64,000 nt of DNA, taken from assembly GCF_019649055.1 (NCBI RefSeq), contig NW_026570335.1:62001-126000 (forward strand), in the 5' to 3' direction. The notes under the pieces were generated by a model that saw only the letters and a list, made by a program, of their open reading frames with translations, had not been told where the DNA came from and ran no database searches. The position numbers and the translations under genes are program-made. The stretch's first letter is position 1, and each line of letters begins with the position of its first letter. Below, in pieces: positions 1-15,000 of the stretch. This DNA comes from Paramacrobiotus metropolitanus (Eukaryota > Tardigrada > Eutardigrada > Parachela > Macrobiotidae).

Positions 1-3000
1 TGCTCTGAAATTTAAAAGCAACAGCTATCCAATGCAGATTTTAGTAATTTTGAAATTTGAAATTTAAAAATTTCGAGATATAATGGTGCTCTGAAATTTA
101 CAAGCAACAGTTATCCAATGCAGATTTTGATTAAATTTGAAATTTGAAATTTTCATATAAATTTCGAGATTTTAATGATGCTCTGAAATTTAAAAGCAAC
201 AGCTATCCAATGCAGATTTTAGTAATTTTGAAATTTGAAATTTAAAATTTCGAGATCTAAAATTTCGAGCTCTGAAATTTACAAGCAACAGTTATCCAAT
301 GCAGATTTTGATTAAATTTGATATTTGAAATTTTCATATAAATTTCGAGATCTTAGTGATGCTCTGAAATTAAAAACAACAGCTTCCCGCAGCAGATTTT
401 AGTAATTTTCAAACTTGAAATTTCGAGATTTTAATGGTGCTTTGAAATTTAAAAGCAACAGCTTCCCGCAGCAGATTTTAGTAATTTTGAAATTTGAAAT
501 TTACAATTTCGAGATTTTAATGGTGCTCTGAAAATTACAAGCAACAGTTATCCAATGCAGATTTTGATTAAATTTGATATTTGAAATTTTCATATAAATT
601 TCGAAATTTTAATGATGCTCTGAAATTTAAAAGCAACAGCTTCCCGCAGCAGATTTTAGTAATTTTTAAACTTGAAATTTCGAAATTTTAATGATGCTCT
701 GAAATTTAAAAGCAACAGCTATCGAATGCAGATTTTGATTAAATTTGAAATTTGAAATTTTCATATAAGTTTCGAGATTTTAATGATGCTCTGAAATTTA
801 AAGCAACAGCTATCCAATGCAGATTTTAGTAATTTTGAAATTTGAAATTTAAAATTTCGAGATTTAATGGTGCTCTGAAATTTACAAGCAACAGTTATCC
901 AATGCAGATTTTGATTAAATTTGAAATTTGAAATTTTCGTATAAATTTCGAGATTTTAATGATGCTCTGAAATTTAAAAGCAACAGCTATCCAATGCAGA
1001 TTTTAGTAATTTTGAAATTTGAAATTTAAAATTTCGAGATTTTAATGGTGCTCTGAAATTTACAAGCAACAGTTATCCAATGCAGATTTTGATTAAATTT
1101 GAAATTTTCATATAAATTTCGAGATTTTAATGATGCTCTGAAATTTAAAAGCAACAGCTTCCCGCAGCAGATTTTAGTAATTTTGAAATTTGAAATTTAA
1201 AATTTCGAGATTTTAATGGTGCTCTGAAATTTACAAGCAACAGCTATCCAATGCAGATTTTGATTAAATTTGATATTTGAAATTTTCATATAAATTTCGA
1301 GATCTTAGTGATGCTCTGAAATTTAAAAACAACAGCTTCCCGCAGCAGATTTTAGTAATTTTCAAACTTGAAATTTCGAGATTTTAATGATGCTCTGAAA
1401 TTTAAAAGCAACAGCTATCGAATGCAGATTTTGATTAAATTTGAAATTTGAAATTTTCATATAAATTTCGAGATTTTAATGATGCTCTGAAATTTAAAAG
1501 CAACAGCTATCCAATGCAGATTTTAGTAATTTTGAAATTTGAAATTTAAAATTTCGAGATTTAATGGTGCTCTGAAAATTACAAGCAACAGCTATCCAAT
1601 GCAGATTTTGATTAAATTTGAAATTTGAAATTTTCATATAAATTTCGAGATTTTAATGATGCTCTGAAATTTAAAAGCAACAGCTTCCCGCAGCAGATTT
1701 TAGTAATTTTTAAATTTGAAATTTCGAGATTTTAATGGTGCTCTGAAATTTACAAGCAACAGCTTCCCGCAGCAGATTTTAGTAATTTTGAAATTTGAAA
1801 TTTCGAGATTTTAATGATGCTCTGAAATTTACAAAAGCAACAGCTATCGAATGCAGATTTTGATTAAATTTGAAATTTGAAATTTTCATATAAATTTCGA
1901 GATTTTAATGATGCTCTGAAATTTAAAAGCAACAGCTATCCAATGCAGATTTTAGTAATTTTGAAATTTGAAATTTAAAATTTCGAGATTTTAATGGTGC
2001 TCTGAAATTTACAAGCAACAGTTATCCAATGCAGATTTTGATTAAATTTGAAATTTGAAATTTTCATATAAATTTCGAGATTTTAATGATGCTCTGAAAT
2101 TTAAAAGCAACAGCTATCCAATGCAGATTTTAGTAATTTTGAAATTTGAAATTTAAAATTTCGAGATTTTAATGGTGCTCTGAAATTTAAAAGCAACAGC
2201 TATCCAATGCAGATTTTGATTAAATTTGAAATTTGAAATTTTCATATAAATTTCGAGATTTTAATGATGCTCTGAAATTTAAAAGCAACAGCTTCCCGCA
2301 GCAGATTTTAGTAATTTTTAAATTTGAAATTTCGAGATTTTAATGGTGCTCTGAAATTTAAAAGCAACAGCTTCCCGCAGCAGATTTTAGTAATTTTGAA
2401 ATTTGAAATTTAAAATTTCGAGATTTTAATGGTGCTCTGAAATTTACAAGCAACAGTTATCCAATGCAGATTTTGATTAAATTTGAAATTTGAAATTTTC
2501 ATATAAATTTCGAGATTTTAATGATGCTCTGAAATTTAAAAGCAACAGCTATCCAATGCAGATTTTAGTAATTTTGAAATTTGAAATTTAAAATTCGAGA
2601 TTTAATGGTGCTCTGAAAATTACAAGCAAAAGTTATCCAAAGCAGATTCTGATTAAATTTGATATTTGAATTTTCATATAATTTTCGAGATTTAAGTGAT
2701 ACTCTGAAATTTAAAAACAACAGCTTCCCGCAGCAGATTTTAGTAATTTTCAAACTTTAAATTTCGAGATTTTATTGGTGCTCTGAAATTTAAAAGCAAC
2801 AGCTATCGAATGCAGATTTTGATTAAATTTGAAATTTGAAATTTTCGTATAAATTTCGAGATTTTAATGATGCTCTGAAATTTAAAAGCAACAGCTATCC
2901 AATGCAGATTTTAGTAATTTTGAAATTTGAAATTTAAAATTTCGAGATTTAATGGTGCTCTGAAATTTACAAGCAACAGTTATCCAATGCAGATTTTAAT

Positions 3001-6000
3001 TAAATTTGATATTTGAAATTTTCATATAAATTTCGAGATCTTAGTGATGCTCTGAAATTAAAAAACAACAGTTTCCCGCAGCAGATTTTAGTAATTTACA
3101 AACTTGAAATTTCGAGATTTTAATGGTGCTCTGAAATTTAAAAGCAACAGCTTACCGCAGCAGATTTTAGTAATTTTGAAATTTGAAATTTAAAAATTCG
3201 AGATTAATGGTGGTCTGAAAATTACAAGCAACAGTTATCCAATGCAGATTTTAATTAAATTTGATATTTGAAATTTTCATATAAATTTCGAGATCTTAGT
3301 GATGCTCTGAAATTAAAAAACAACAGCTTCCCGCAGCAGATTTTAGTAATTTTCAAACTTGAAATTTCGAGATTTTAATGGTGCTCTGAAATTTAAAAGC
3401 AACAGCTTACCGCAGCAGATTTTAGTAATTTTGAAATTTGAAATTTAAAATTTCGAGATTTAATGGTGCTCTGAAATTTACAAGCAACAGCTATCCAATG
3501 CAGATTTTGATTAAATTTGATATTTGAAATTTTCATATAAATTTCGAGATCTTAGTGATGCTCTGAAATTAAAAAACAACAGCTTCCCGCAGCAGATTTT
3601 AGTAATTTTGAAATTTGAAATTTAAAATTTCGAGATTTAATGGTGCTCTGAAATTTACAAAGCAACAGCTATCCGAATGCAGATTTTAATTAAATTTGAA
3701 ATTTGAAATTTTCATATAAATTTCGAGATCTTAGTGATGCTCTGAAATTTAAAAACAACAGCTATCCAATGCAGATTTTAGTAATTTCAAATTTGAAATT
3801 TCGAGATTTTAATGGTGCTCTGAAATTTACAAGCAACAGCTATCCAATGCAGATTTTGATTAAATTTGAAATTTGAAATTTTCGCATAAATTTCGAGATT
3901 TTAATGATGCTCTGAAATTTAAAAAGCAACAGCTTACCGCAGCAGATTTTAGTAATTTTGAAATTTGAAATTTAAAAATTCGAGATTTAATGGTGCTCTG
4001 AAAATTACAAAGCAACAGTTATCCAATGCAGATTTTGATTAAATTTGATATTTGAAATTTTCATATAATTTTCGAGATTTAAGTGATGCTCTGAAATTTA
4101 AAACAACAGCTTCCGCAGCAGATTTTAGTAATTTTCAAACTTGAAATTTCGAGATTTTAATGGTGCTCTGAAATTTAAAAGCAACAGCTATCCGAATGCA
4201 GATTTTAGTAATTTTGAAATTTGAAATTTAAAATTTCGAGATTTTAATGGTGCTCTGAAAATTACAAGCAACAGTTATCAATGCAGATTTTGATTAAATT
4301 TGAAATTTGAAATTTTCATATAAATTTCGAGATCTTAGTGATGCTCTGAAATTTAAAAACAACAGCTTCCCGCAGCAGATTTTAGTAATTTTCAAACTTG
4401 AAATTTCGAGATTTTAATGGTGCTCTGAAATTTAAAAGCAACAGCTTACCGCAGCAGATTTTAGTAATTTTGAAATTTGAAATTTCGAGATTTTAATGGT
4501 GCTCTGAAATTTAAAGCAACAGCTATCCAATGCAGATTTTGATTAAATTTGAAATTTGAAATTTTCATATAAATTTCGAGATTTTAATGATGCTCTGAAA
4601 TTTAAAAGCAACAGCTATCCAATGCAGATTTTAGTAATTTTGAAATTTGAAATTTCGAGATTTAATGGTGCTCTGAAATTTAAAAGCAACAGCTATCCAA
4701 TGCAGATTTTGATTAAATTTGAAATTTGAAATTTTCTTAAAATTTCGAGATTTTAATGATGCTCTGAAATTTAAAAGCAACAGCTATCCAATGCAGATTT
4801 TAGTAATTTTGAAATTTGAAATTTAAAATTTCGAGATTTTAATGGTGCTCTGAAATTTAAAAGCAACAGTTATCCAATGCAGATTTTGATTAAATTTGAA
4901 ATTTTCATATAAATTTCGAGATCTTAGTGATGCTCTGAAATTAAAAAACAACAGCTTACCGCAGCAGATTTTAATAATTTTCAAACTTGAAATTTCGAGA
5001 TTTTAATGGTGCTCTGAAATTTAAAAGCAACAGCTTACCGCAGCAGATTTTAGTAATTTTGAAATTTGAAATTTAAAAATTCGAGATTAATGGTGCTCTG
5101 AAATTTACAAAGCAACAGCTATCCAATGCAGATTTTAATTAAATTTGATATTTGAAATTTTCATATAAATTTCGAGATTTTAGTGATGCTCTGAAATTTA
5201 AAAACAACAGCTTCGCAGCAGATTTTAGTAATTTTCAAACTTGAAATTTCGAGATTTTAATGGTGCTCTGAAATTTAAAAGCAACGGCTTACCGCAGCAG
5301 ATTTGAGTAATTTTGAAATCTGAAATTTTCGTATAAATTTCGAGATTTTAATGATGCTCTGAAATTTACAAAGCAACAGCTATCCAATGCAGATTTTGAT
5401 TAAATTTGAAATTTTCGTATAAATTTCGAGATTTTAATGATGCTCTGAAATTTAAAAGCAACAGCTTCCCGCAGCAGATTTTAGTAATTTCAAATTTGAA
5501 ATTTCGAGATTTTAATGGTGCTCTGAAATTTACAAGCAACAGCTATCGAATGCAGATTTTGATTAAATTTGAAATTTGAAATTTTCGTATAAATTTCGAG
5601 ATTTTAATGATGCTCTGAAATTTAAAAGCAACAGCTATCCAATGCAGATTTTAGTAATTTTGAAATTTGAAATTTAAAATTTCGAGATTTTAATGGTGCT
5701 CTGAAATTTACAAAGCAACAGCTATCCAATGCAGATTTTGATTAAATTTGAAATTTTCATATAAATTTCGAGATCTTAGTGATGCTCTGAAATTAAAAAC
5801 AACAGCTTCCCGCAGATTTTAGTAATTTTGAAATTTGAAATTTAAAATTTCGAGATTTTAATGGTGCTCTGAAATTTACAAGCAACAGTTATCCAATGCA
5901 GATTTTGATTAAATTTGAAATTTGAAATTTTCATATAATTTCGAGATTTAAGTGATACTCTGAAATTTAAAAACAACAGCTTCCCGCAGCAGATTTTAGT

Positions 6001-9000
6001 AATTTTCAAACTTTAAATTTCGAGATTTTATTGGTGCTCTGAAATTTAAAAGCAACAGCTATCCAATGCAGATTTTAGTAATTTTGAAATTTGAAATTTA
6101 AAATTTCGAGATTTAATGGTGCTCTGAAATTTACAAGCAACAGTTATCCAATGCAGATTTTGATTAAATTTGAAATTTGAAATTTTCGTATAAATTTCGA
6201 GATTTTAATGATGCTCTGAAATTTAAAAGCAACAGCTATCCAATGCAGATTTTAGTAATTTTGAAATTTGAAATTTAAAATTCCGAGATTTAATGGTGCT
6301 CTGAAATTTACAAGCAACAGTTATCCAATGCAGATTTTGATTAAATTTGAAATTTTCATATAAATTTCGAGATCTTAGTGATGCTCTGAAATTAAAAAAC
6401 AACAGCTTCCCGCAGCAGATTTTAGTAATTTTCAAACTTGAAATTTCGAGATTTTAATGGTGCTCTGAAATTTAAAAGCAACAGCTATCCAATGCAGATT
6501 TTAGTAATTTTGAAATTTGAAATTTAAAATTTCGAGATTTAATGGTGCTCTGAAATTTACAAGCAACAGTTATCCAATGCAGATTTTGATTAAATTTGAT
6601 ATTTGAAATTTTCATATAAATTTCGAGATCTTAGTGATGCTCTGAAATTAAAAAACAACAGCTTCCCGCGGCAGATTTTAGTAATTTTCAAACTTGAAAT
6701 TTCGAGATTTTAATGGTGCTCTGAAATTTAAAAGCAACAGCTATCCAATGCAGATTTTAGTAATTTTGAAATTTGAAATTTCGAGATTTAATGGTGCTCT
6801 GAAATTTACAAGCAACAGCTATCGAATGCAGATTTTAATTAAATTTGAAATTTGAAATTTTCGTATAAATTTCGAGATTTTAATGATGCTCTGAAATTTA
6901 AAAGCAACAGCTATCCAATGCAGATTTTAGTAATTTTGAAATTTGAAATTTAAAAATTCGAGATTTAATGGTGCTCTGAAATTTACAAAGCAACAGCTAT
7001 CCAATGCAGATTTTGATTAAATTTGAAATTTGAAATTTTCGTATAAATTTCGAGATTTTAATGATGCTCTGAAATTTAAAAGCAACAGCTATCCAATGCA
7101 GATTTTAGTAATTTTGAAATTTGAAATTTAAAATTTCGAGATTTTAATGGTGCTCTGAAATTTAAAAGCAACAGCTATCCAACGCAGATTTTGATTAAAT
7201 TTGAAATTTTCATATAAATTTCGAGATCTTAGTGATGCTCTGAAATTTAAAAACAACAGCTTCCGCAGCAGATTTTGTAATTTTCAAAACTTAAATTTCG
7301 AGATTTTAATGATGCTCTGAAATTTAAAAGCAACAGCTATCGCAATGCAGATTTTAGTAATTTTGAAATTTGAAATTTAAAAATTGAGATTTAATGGTGC
7401 TCTGAAATTACAAGCAACAGTTATCCAATGCAGATTTTATTAAATTTGATATTTGAAATTTTCATATAAATTTCGAGATCTTAGTGATGCTCTGAAATTA
7501 AAAACAACAGCTTCAGCAGATTTTAGTAATTTTCAGCAAATTTCGAGATTTTAATGGTGCTCTGAAATTTAAAAGCAACAGCTATCCGCAGTAGATTTTA
7601 GTAATTTTGAAATTTGAAATTTAAAAATTCGAGATATAATGGTGCTCTGAAATTTACAAGCAACAGTTATCCAATGCAGATTTTGATTAAATTTGAAATT
7701 TTCATATAAATTTCGAGATTTTAGTGATGCTCTGAAATTTAAAACAACAGCTTCCGCAGCAGATTTTAGTAATTTTCAAACTTGAAATTTCGAGATTTTA
7801 ATGGTGCTCTGAAATTTACAAGCAACAGCTATCCAATGCAGATTTTGATTAAATTTGAAATTTGAAATTTTCGTATAAATTTCGAGATTTTAATGATGCT
7901 CTGAAATTTAAAAGCAACAGCTATCCAATGCAGATTTTAGTAATTTTGAAATTTGAAATTTAAAATTTCGAGATTTAATGGTGCTCTGAAATTTAAAAGC
8001 AACAGTTATCCAATGCAGATTTTGATTAAATTTGAAATTTTCATATAAATTTCGAGATCTTAGTGATGCTCTGAAATTTAAAAAGCAACAGCTTACCAGC
8101 AGATTTTAGTAATTTTGAAATTTGAAATTTAAAATTTCGAGATTTAATGGTGCTCTGAAATTTACAAAGCAACAGCTATCCAATGCAGATTTTGATTAAA
8201 TTTGATATTTGAAATTTTCATATAAATTTCGAGATTTTAATGGTGCTCTGAAATTTAAAAAACAACAGCTTCCCGCAGCAGATTTTAGTAATTTTCAAAC
8301 TTGAAATTTCGAGATTTTAATGGTGCTCTGAAATTTAAAAGCAACAGCTATCCAATGCAGATTTTAGTAATTTTGAAATTTGAAATTTAAAATTTCGAGA
8401 TTTAATGGTGCTCTGAAATTTACAAGCAACAGTTATCCAATGCAGATTTTGATTAAATTTGAAATTTGAAATTTTCATATAAATTTCGAGATCTTAGTGA
8501 TGCTCTGAAATTTAAAAGCAACAGCTATCCAATGCAGATTTTAGTAATTTTGAAATTTGAAATTTAAAATTTCGAGATTTAATGGTGCTCTGAAATTTAA
8601 AAGCAACAGCTATCCAATGCAGATTTTGATTAAATTTGAAATTTTCATATAAATTTCGAGATCTTATGATGCTCTGAAATTTAAAACAACAGCTTACCGC
8701 AGCAGATTTTAGTAATTTTGAAATTTGAAATTTAAAATTCGAGATATAATGGTGCTCTGAAATTTACAAAAGCAACAGCTATCCAATGCAGATTTTGATT
8801 AAATTTGAAATTTGAAATTTTCATATAATTTCGAGATTTTAGTGGTGCTCTGAAATTTAAAACAACAGCTTCCCGCAGCAGATTTTAGTAATTTTCAAAC
8901 TTTAAATTTCGAGATTTTAATGGTGCTCTGAAATTTAAAAGCAACAGCTATCCAATGCAGATTTTAGTAATTTTGAAATTTGAAATTTAAAAATTTCGAG

Positions 9001-12000
9001 ATTTTAATGGTGCTCTGAAATTTACAAAGCAACAGCTATCCAATGCAGATTTTGATTAAATTTGAAATTTGAAATTTTCGTATAAATTTCGAGATCTTAG
9101 TGATGCTCTGAAATTTAAAAGCAACAGCTATCCAATGCAGATTTTAGTAATTTTGAAATTTGAAATTTAAAATTCGAGATTTAATGGTGCTCTGAAATTT
9201 ACAAGCAACAGCTATCCAACGCAGATTTTGATTAAATTTGAAATTTTCATATAAATTTCGAGATTTTAGTGATGCTCTGAAATTTAAAAAGCAACAGCTA
9301 CCGCAGCAGATTTTAGTAATTTTGAAATTTGAAATTTAAAATTCGAGATATAATGGTGCTCTGAAATTTAAAGCAAAAGCTATCCAACGCAGATTTTGAT
9401 TAAATTTGAATTTTCATATAATTTTCGAGATTTTAAGTGATACTCTGAAATTTAAAAACAACAGCTTCCCGCAGCAGATTTTAGTAATTTTCAAACTTGA
9501 AATTTCGAGATTTTAATGGTGCTCTGAAATTTAAAAGCAACAGTTATCCAATGCAGATTTTGATTAAATTTGATATTTGAATTTTCATATAATTTTCGAG
9601 ATTTTAAGTGATGCTCTGAAATTTAAAAACAACAGCTTCCCGCAGCAGATTTTAGTAATTTCAAACTTGAAATTTCGAGATTTTAATGGTGCTCTGAAAT
9701 TTACAAGCAACAGCTATCCGAATGCAGATTTTGATTAAATTTGAAATTTGAAATTTTCGTATAAATTTCGAGATTTTAATGATGCTCTGAAATTTAAAAG
9801 CAACAGCTATCCAATGCAGATTTTAGTAATTTTGAAATTTGAAATTTAAAATTTCGAGATTTAATGGTGCTCTGAAATTTACAAGCAACAGTTATCCAAT
9901 GCAGATTTTAATTAAATTTGATATTTGAAATTTTCATATAAATTTCGAGATTTTAGTGATGCTCTGAAATTTAAAAAGCAACAGCTTCCCGCAGCAGATT
10001 TTAGTAATTTTGAAACTTGAAATTTCGAGATTTTAATGGTGCTCTGAAATTTAAAAGCAACAGCTATCCAATGCAGATTTTAGTAATTTTGAAATTTGAA
10101 ATTTAAAAATTCGAGATTAATGGTGCTCTGAAATTTACAAAAGCAACAGTTATCCAATGCAGATTTTAATTAAATTTGATATTTGAAATTTTCATATAAA
10201 TTTCGAGATCTAGTGGTGCTCTGAAATTTAAAAGCAACAGCTTCCCGCAGCAGATTTTAGTAATTTTCAAACTTGAAATTTCGAGATTTTAATGGTGCTC
10301 TGAAATTTAAAAGCAACAGCTTCCCGCAGATTTTAGTAATTTTGAAATTTGAAATTTAAAAATTTCGAGATTTTAATGGTGCTCTGAAATTTACAAAGCA
10401 ACAGCTATCCAATGCAGATTTTGATTAAATTTGATATTTGAATTTTCATATAATTTCGAGATTTTAAGTGATGCTCTGAAATTTAAAACAACAGCTTCCC
10501 GCAGCAGATTTTAGTAATTTTCAAACTTGAAATTTCGAGATTTTAATGGTGCTCTGAAATTTACAAGCAACAGCTATCCAATGCAGATTTTGATTAAATT
10601 TGATATTTGAAATTTTCATATAAATTTCGAAATTTTAATGATGCTCTGAAATTTAAAAGCAACAGCTATCGAATGCAGATTTTGATTAAATTTGAAATTT
10701 GAAATTTTCATATAAATTTCGAGATTTTAATGGTGCTCTGAAATTTAAAAGCAACAGCTATCCAATGCAGATTTTAGTAATTTCGAAATTTGAAATTTAA
10801 AATTTCGAGATTTAATGGTGCTCTGAAATTTAAAAGCAACAGCTATCCAACGCAGATTTTGATTAAATTTGAAATTTGAAATTTTCATATAAATTTCGAG
10901 ATTTTAATGATGCTCTGAAATTTAAAAGCAACAGCTATCCAATGCAGATTTTAGTAATTTTGAAATTTGAAATTTAAAATTTCGAGATTTAATGGTGCTC
11001 TGAAAATTACAAGCAACAGTTATCCAATGCAGATTTTGATTAAATTTGATATTTGAAATTTTCATATAAATTTCGAAATTTTAATGATGCTCTGAAATTT
11101 AAAAGCAACAGCTATCGAATGCAGATTTTGATTAAATTTGAAATTTGAAATTTTCATATAAATTTCGAGATTTTAATGATGCTCTGAAATTTAAAAGCAA
11201 CAGCTATCCAATGCAGATTTTAGTAATTTTGAAATTTGAAATTTCGAGATTTAATGGTGCTCTGAAAATTACAAGCAACAGTTATCCAATGCAGATTTTG
11301 ATTAAATTTGAAATTTGAAATTTTCATATAAATTTCGAGATTTTAATGATGCTCTGAAATTTAAAAGCAACAGCTATCCAATGCAGATTTTAGTAATTTT
11401 GAAATTTGAAATTTAAAATTTCGAGATTTAATGGTGCTCTGAAATTTAAAAGCAACAGCTATCCAATGCAGATTTTGATTAAATTTGAAATTTGAAATTT
11501 TCATATAAATTTCGAGATTTAGTGATGCTCTGAAATTTAAAAACAACAGCTTCCCGCAGCAGATTTTAGTAATTTTCAAACTTGAAATTTCGAGATTTTA
11601 ATGGTGCTCTGAAATTTAAAAGCAACAGCTTATCCAATGCAGATTTTAGTAATTTTGAAATTTGAAATTTAAAATTCGAGATTTAATGGTGCTCTGAAAT
11701 TTAAAAGCAACAGCTATCCAATGCAGATTTTGATTAAATTTGAATTTTCATATAAAATTTCGAGATTTAATGGTGCTCTGAAATTTAAAACAACAGCTTC
11801 CCGCAGCAGATTTTAGTAATTTTCAAACTTGAAATTTCGAGATTTTAATGGTGCTCTGAAATTTAAAAGCAACAGCTATCCAATGCAGATTTTGGATTAA
11901 ATTTTGAAATTTGAAATTTTCAAAATTTCGAGATTTTAATGGTGCTCTGAAATTTAAAAGCAACAGCTATCCAATGCAGATTTTAGTAATTTTGAAATTT

Positions 12001-15000
12001 GAAATTTAAAATTTCGAGATTTAATGGTGCTCTGAAATTTACAAGCAACAGCTATCGCAATGCAGATTTTGATTAAATTTGAAATTTGAAATTTTCGTAT
12101 AAATTTCGAGATTTTAATGATGCTCTGAAATTTAAAAGCAACAGCTTACTGCAGATTTTAGTAATTTTGAAATTTGAAATTTAAAAATTTCGAGATTTAA
12201 TGGTGCTCTGAAAATTACAAGCAACAGTTATCCAATGCAGATTTTGATTAAATTTGATATTTGAAATTTTCATATAAATTTCGAGATTTTAGTGATGCTC
12301 TGAAATTTAAAACAACAGCTTCCCGCAGCAGATTTTAGTAATTTTCAAACTTGAAATTTCGAGATTTTAATGGTGCTCTGAAATTTAAAAGCAACAGCTA
12401 TCCAATGCAGATTTTAGTAATTTTGAAATTTGAAATTTAAAATTTCGAGATTTTAATGGTGCTCTGAAATTTACAAGCAACAGCTATCCGAATGCAGATT
12501 TTGATTAAATTTGAAATTTGAAATTTTCATATAAATTTCGAGATTTTAATGATGCTCTGAAATTTAAAAGCAACAGCTATCCAATGCAGATTTTAGTAAT
12601 TTTGAAATTTGAAATTTAAAATTTCGAGATTTTAATGGTGCTCTGAAATTTAAAAGCAACAGCTATCGAATGCAGATTTTGATTAAATTTGAAATTTTCA
12701 TATAAATTTCGAGATCTTAATGGTGCTCTGAAATTTAAAAGCAACAGCTTATCCAATGCAGATTTTAGTAATTTTGAAATTTGAAATTTAAAATTCGAGA
12801 TTTAATGGTGCTCTGAAATTTACAAGCAACAGCTATCCAATGCAGATTTTGATTAAATTTGATATTTGAATTTTCATATAAATTTCGAGATTTTAGTGAT
12901 GCTCTGAAATTTAAAAGCAACAGCTATCCGCAGCAGATTTTAGTAATTTTGAAATTTAAATTTCGAGATTTTAATGGTGCTCTGAAATTTAAAAGCAACA
13001 GCTATCCAATGCAGATTTTAGTAATTTTGAAATTTGAAATTTACAAATTTCGAGATTTTAATGGTGCTCTGAAATTTAAAAGCAACAGCTATCCAATGCA
13101 GATTTTGATTAAATTTGAAATTTGAAATTTTCATATAAATTTCGAGATTTTAATGGTGCTCTGAAATTTAAAAGCAACAGCTATCCAATGCAGATTTTAG
13201 TAATTTTGAAATTTGAAATTTAAAATTCGAGATTTAATGGTGCTCTGAAATTTAAAGCAACAGCTATCCAATGCAGATTTTGATTAAATTTGAAATTTTC
13301 ATATAAATTTCGAGATTTTAATGGTGCTCTGAAATTTAAAAGCAACAGCTTACCGCAGCAGATTTTAGTAATTTTGAAATTTGAAATTTAAAATTGAGAT
13401 TTAATGGTGCTCTGAAATTTAAAGCAACAGCTATCCAAATGCAGATTTTGATTAAATTTGAAATTTGAAATTTTCATATAATTTTCGAGATTTTAATGAT
13501 GCTCTGAAATTTAAAAGCAACAGCTTACCGCAGCAGATTTTAGTAATTTTCAAATTTGAAATTTCGAGATTTTAATGGTGCTCTGAAATTTACAAAGCAA
13601 CAGTTATCCAATGCAGATTTTGATTAAATTTGAAATTTGAAATTTTCGTATAAATTTCGAGATTTTAATGATGCTCTGAAATTTAAAAGCAACAGCTATC
13701 CAATGCAGATTTTAGTAATTTTGAAATTTGAAATTTAAAATTTCGAGATTTTAATGGTGCTCTGAAATTTACAAAGCAACAGCTATCCAATGCAGATTTT
13801 GATTAAATTTGAAATTTGAAATTTTCATATAAATTTCGAGATTTTAATGATGCTCTGAAATTTAAAAGCAACAGCTATCCAATGCAGATTTTAGTAATTT
13901 TGAAATTTGAAATTTCAAAATTTCGAGATTTTAATGGTGCTCTGAAATTTACAAAGCAACAGCTATCCAATGCAGATTTTGATTAAATTTGAAATTTTCA
14001 TATAAATTTCGAGATCTTAGTGATGCTCTGAAATTAAAAAACAACAGCTTCCCGCAGCAGATTTTAGTAATTTTGAAATTTGAAATTTCGAGATTTTAAT
14101 GGTGCTCTGAAAATTACAAGCAACAGTTATCCAAAGCAGATTTTGATTAAATTTGATATTTGAATTTTCATATAATTTTCGAGATTTAAGTGATGCTCTG
14201 AAATTTAAAAAGCAACAGCTTCCCGCAGCAGATTTTTAGTAATTTTCAAACTTTAAATTTCGAGATTTTAATGGTGCTCTGAAATTTAAAAGCAACAGCT
14301 ATCCAATGCAGATTTTAGTAATTTTGAAATTTGAAATTTAAAATTTCGAGATTTTAATGGTGCTCTGAAATTTACAAAGCAACAGCTATCCAATGCAGAT
14401 TTTGATTAAATTTGAAATTTGAAATTTTCGTATAAATTTCGAGATTTTAATGATGCTCTGAAATTTAAAAGCAACAGCTATCCAATGCAGATTTTAGTAA
14501 TTTTGAAATTTGAAATTTAAAATTTCGAGATTTTAATGGTGCTCTGAAAATTACAAGCAACAGTTATCCAATGCAGATTTTGATTAAATTTGAAATTTTC
14601 ATATAAATTTCGAGATTTTAATTTTGCTCTGAAATTTAAAAGCAACAGCTATCCAGCAGATTTTAGTAATTTTGAAATTTGAAATTTAAAATTTCGAGAT
14701 TTTATTGGTGCTCTGAAATTTAAAAACAACAGCTATCCAATGCAGATTTTGATTAAATTTGATATTTGAAATTTTCATATAAATTTCGAGATTTTAAGTG
14801 GTGCTCTGAAATTTAAAAACAACAGCTTCCCGCAGCAGATTTTAGTAATTTTCAAACTTTAAATTTCGAGATTTTAATGGTGCTCTGAAATTTAAAAGCA
14901 ACAGTTATCCAATGCAGATTTTGATTAAATTTGAAATTTGAAATTTTCATATAAATTTCGAGATTTTAAGTGATGCTCTGAAATTTAAAAGCAACAGCTA

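Noticed and set aside
12859-13125. 88-codon ORF in the satellite, and similar ORFs on both strands from 2565 to 23211
   Set aside because: They translate the same satellite monomer repeatedly, with no ATG context, no conservation beyond the DNA repeat and neighbouring monomers broken.
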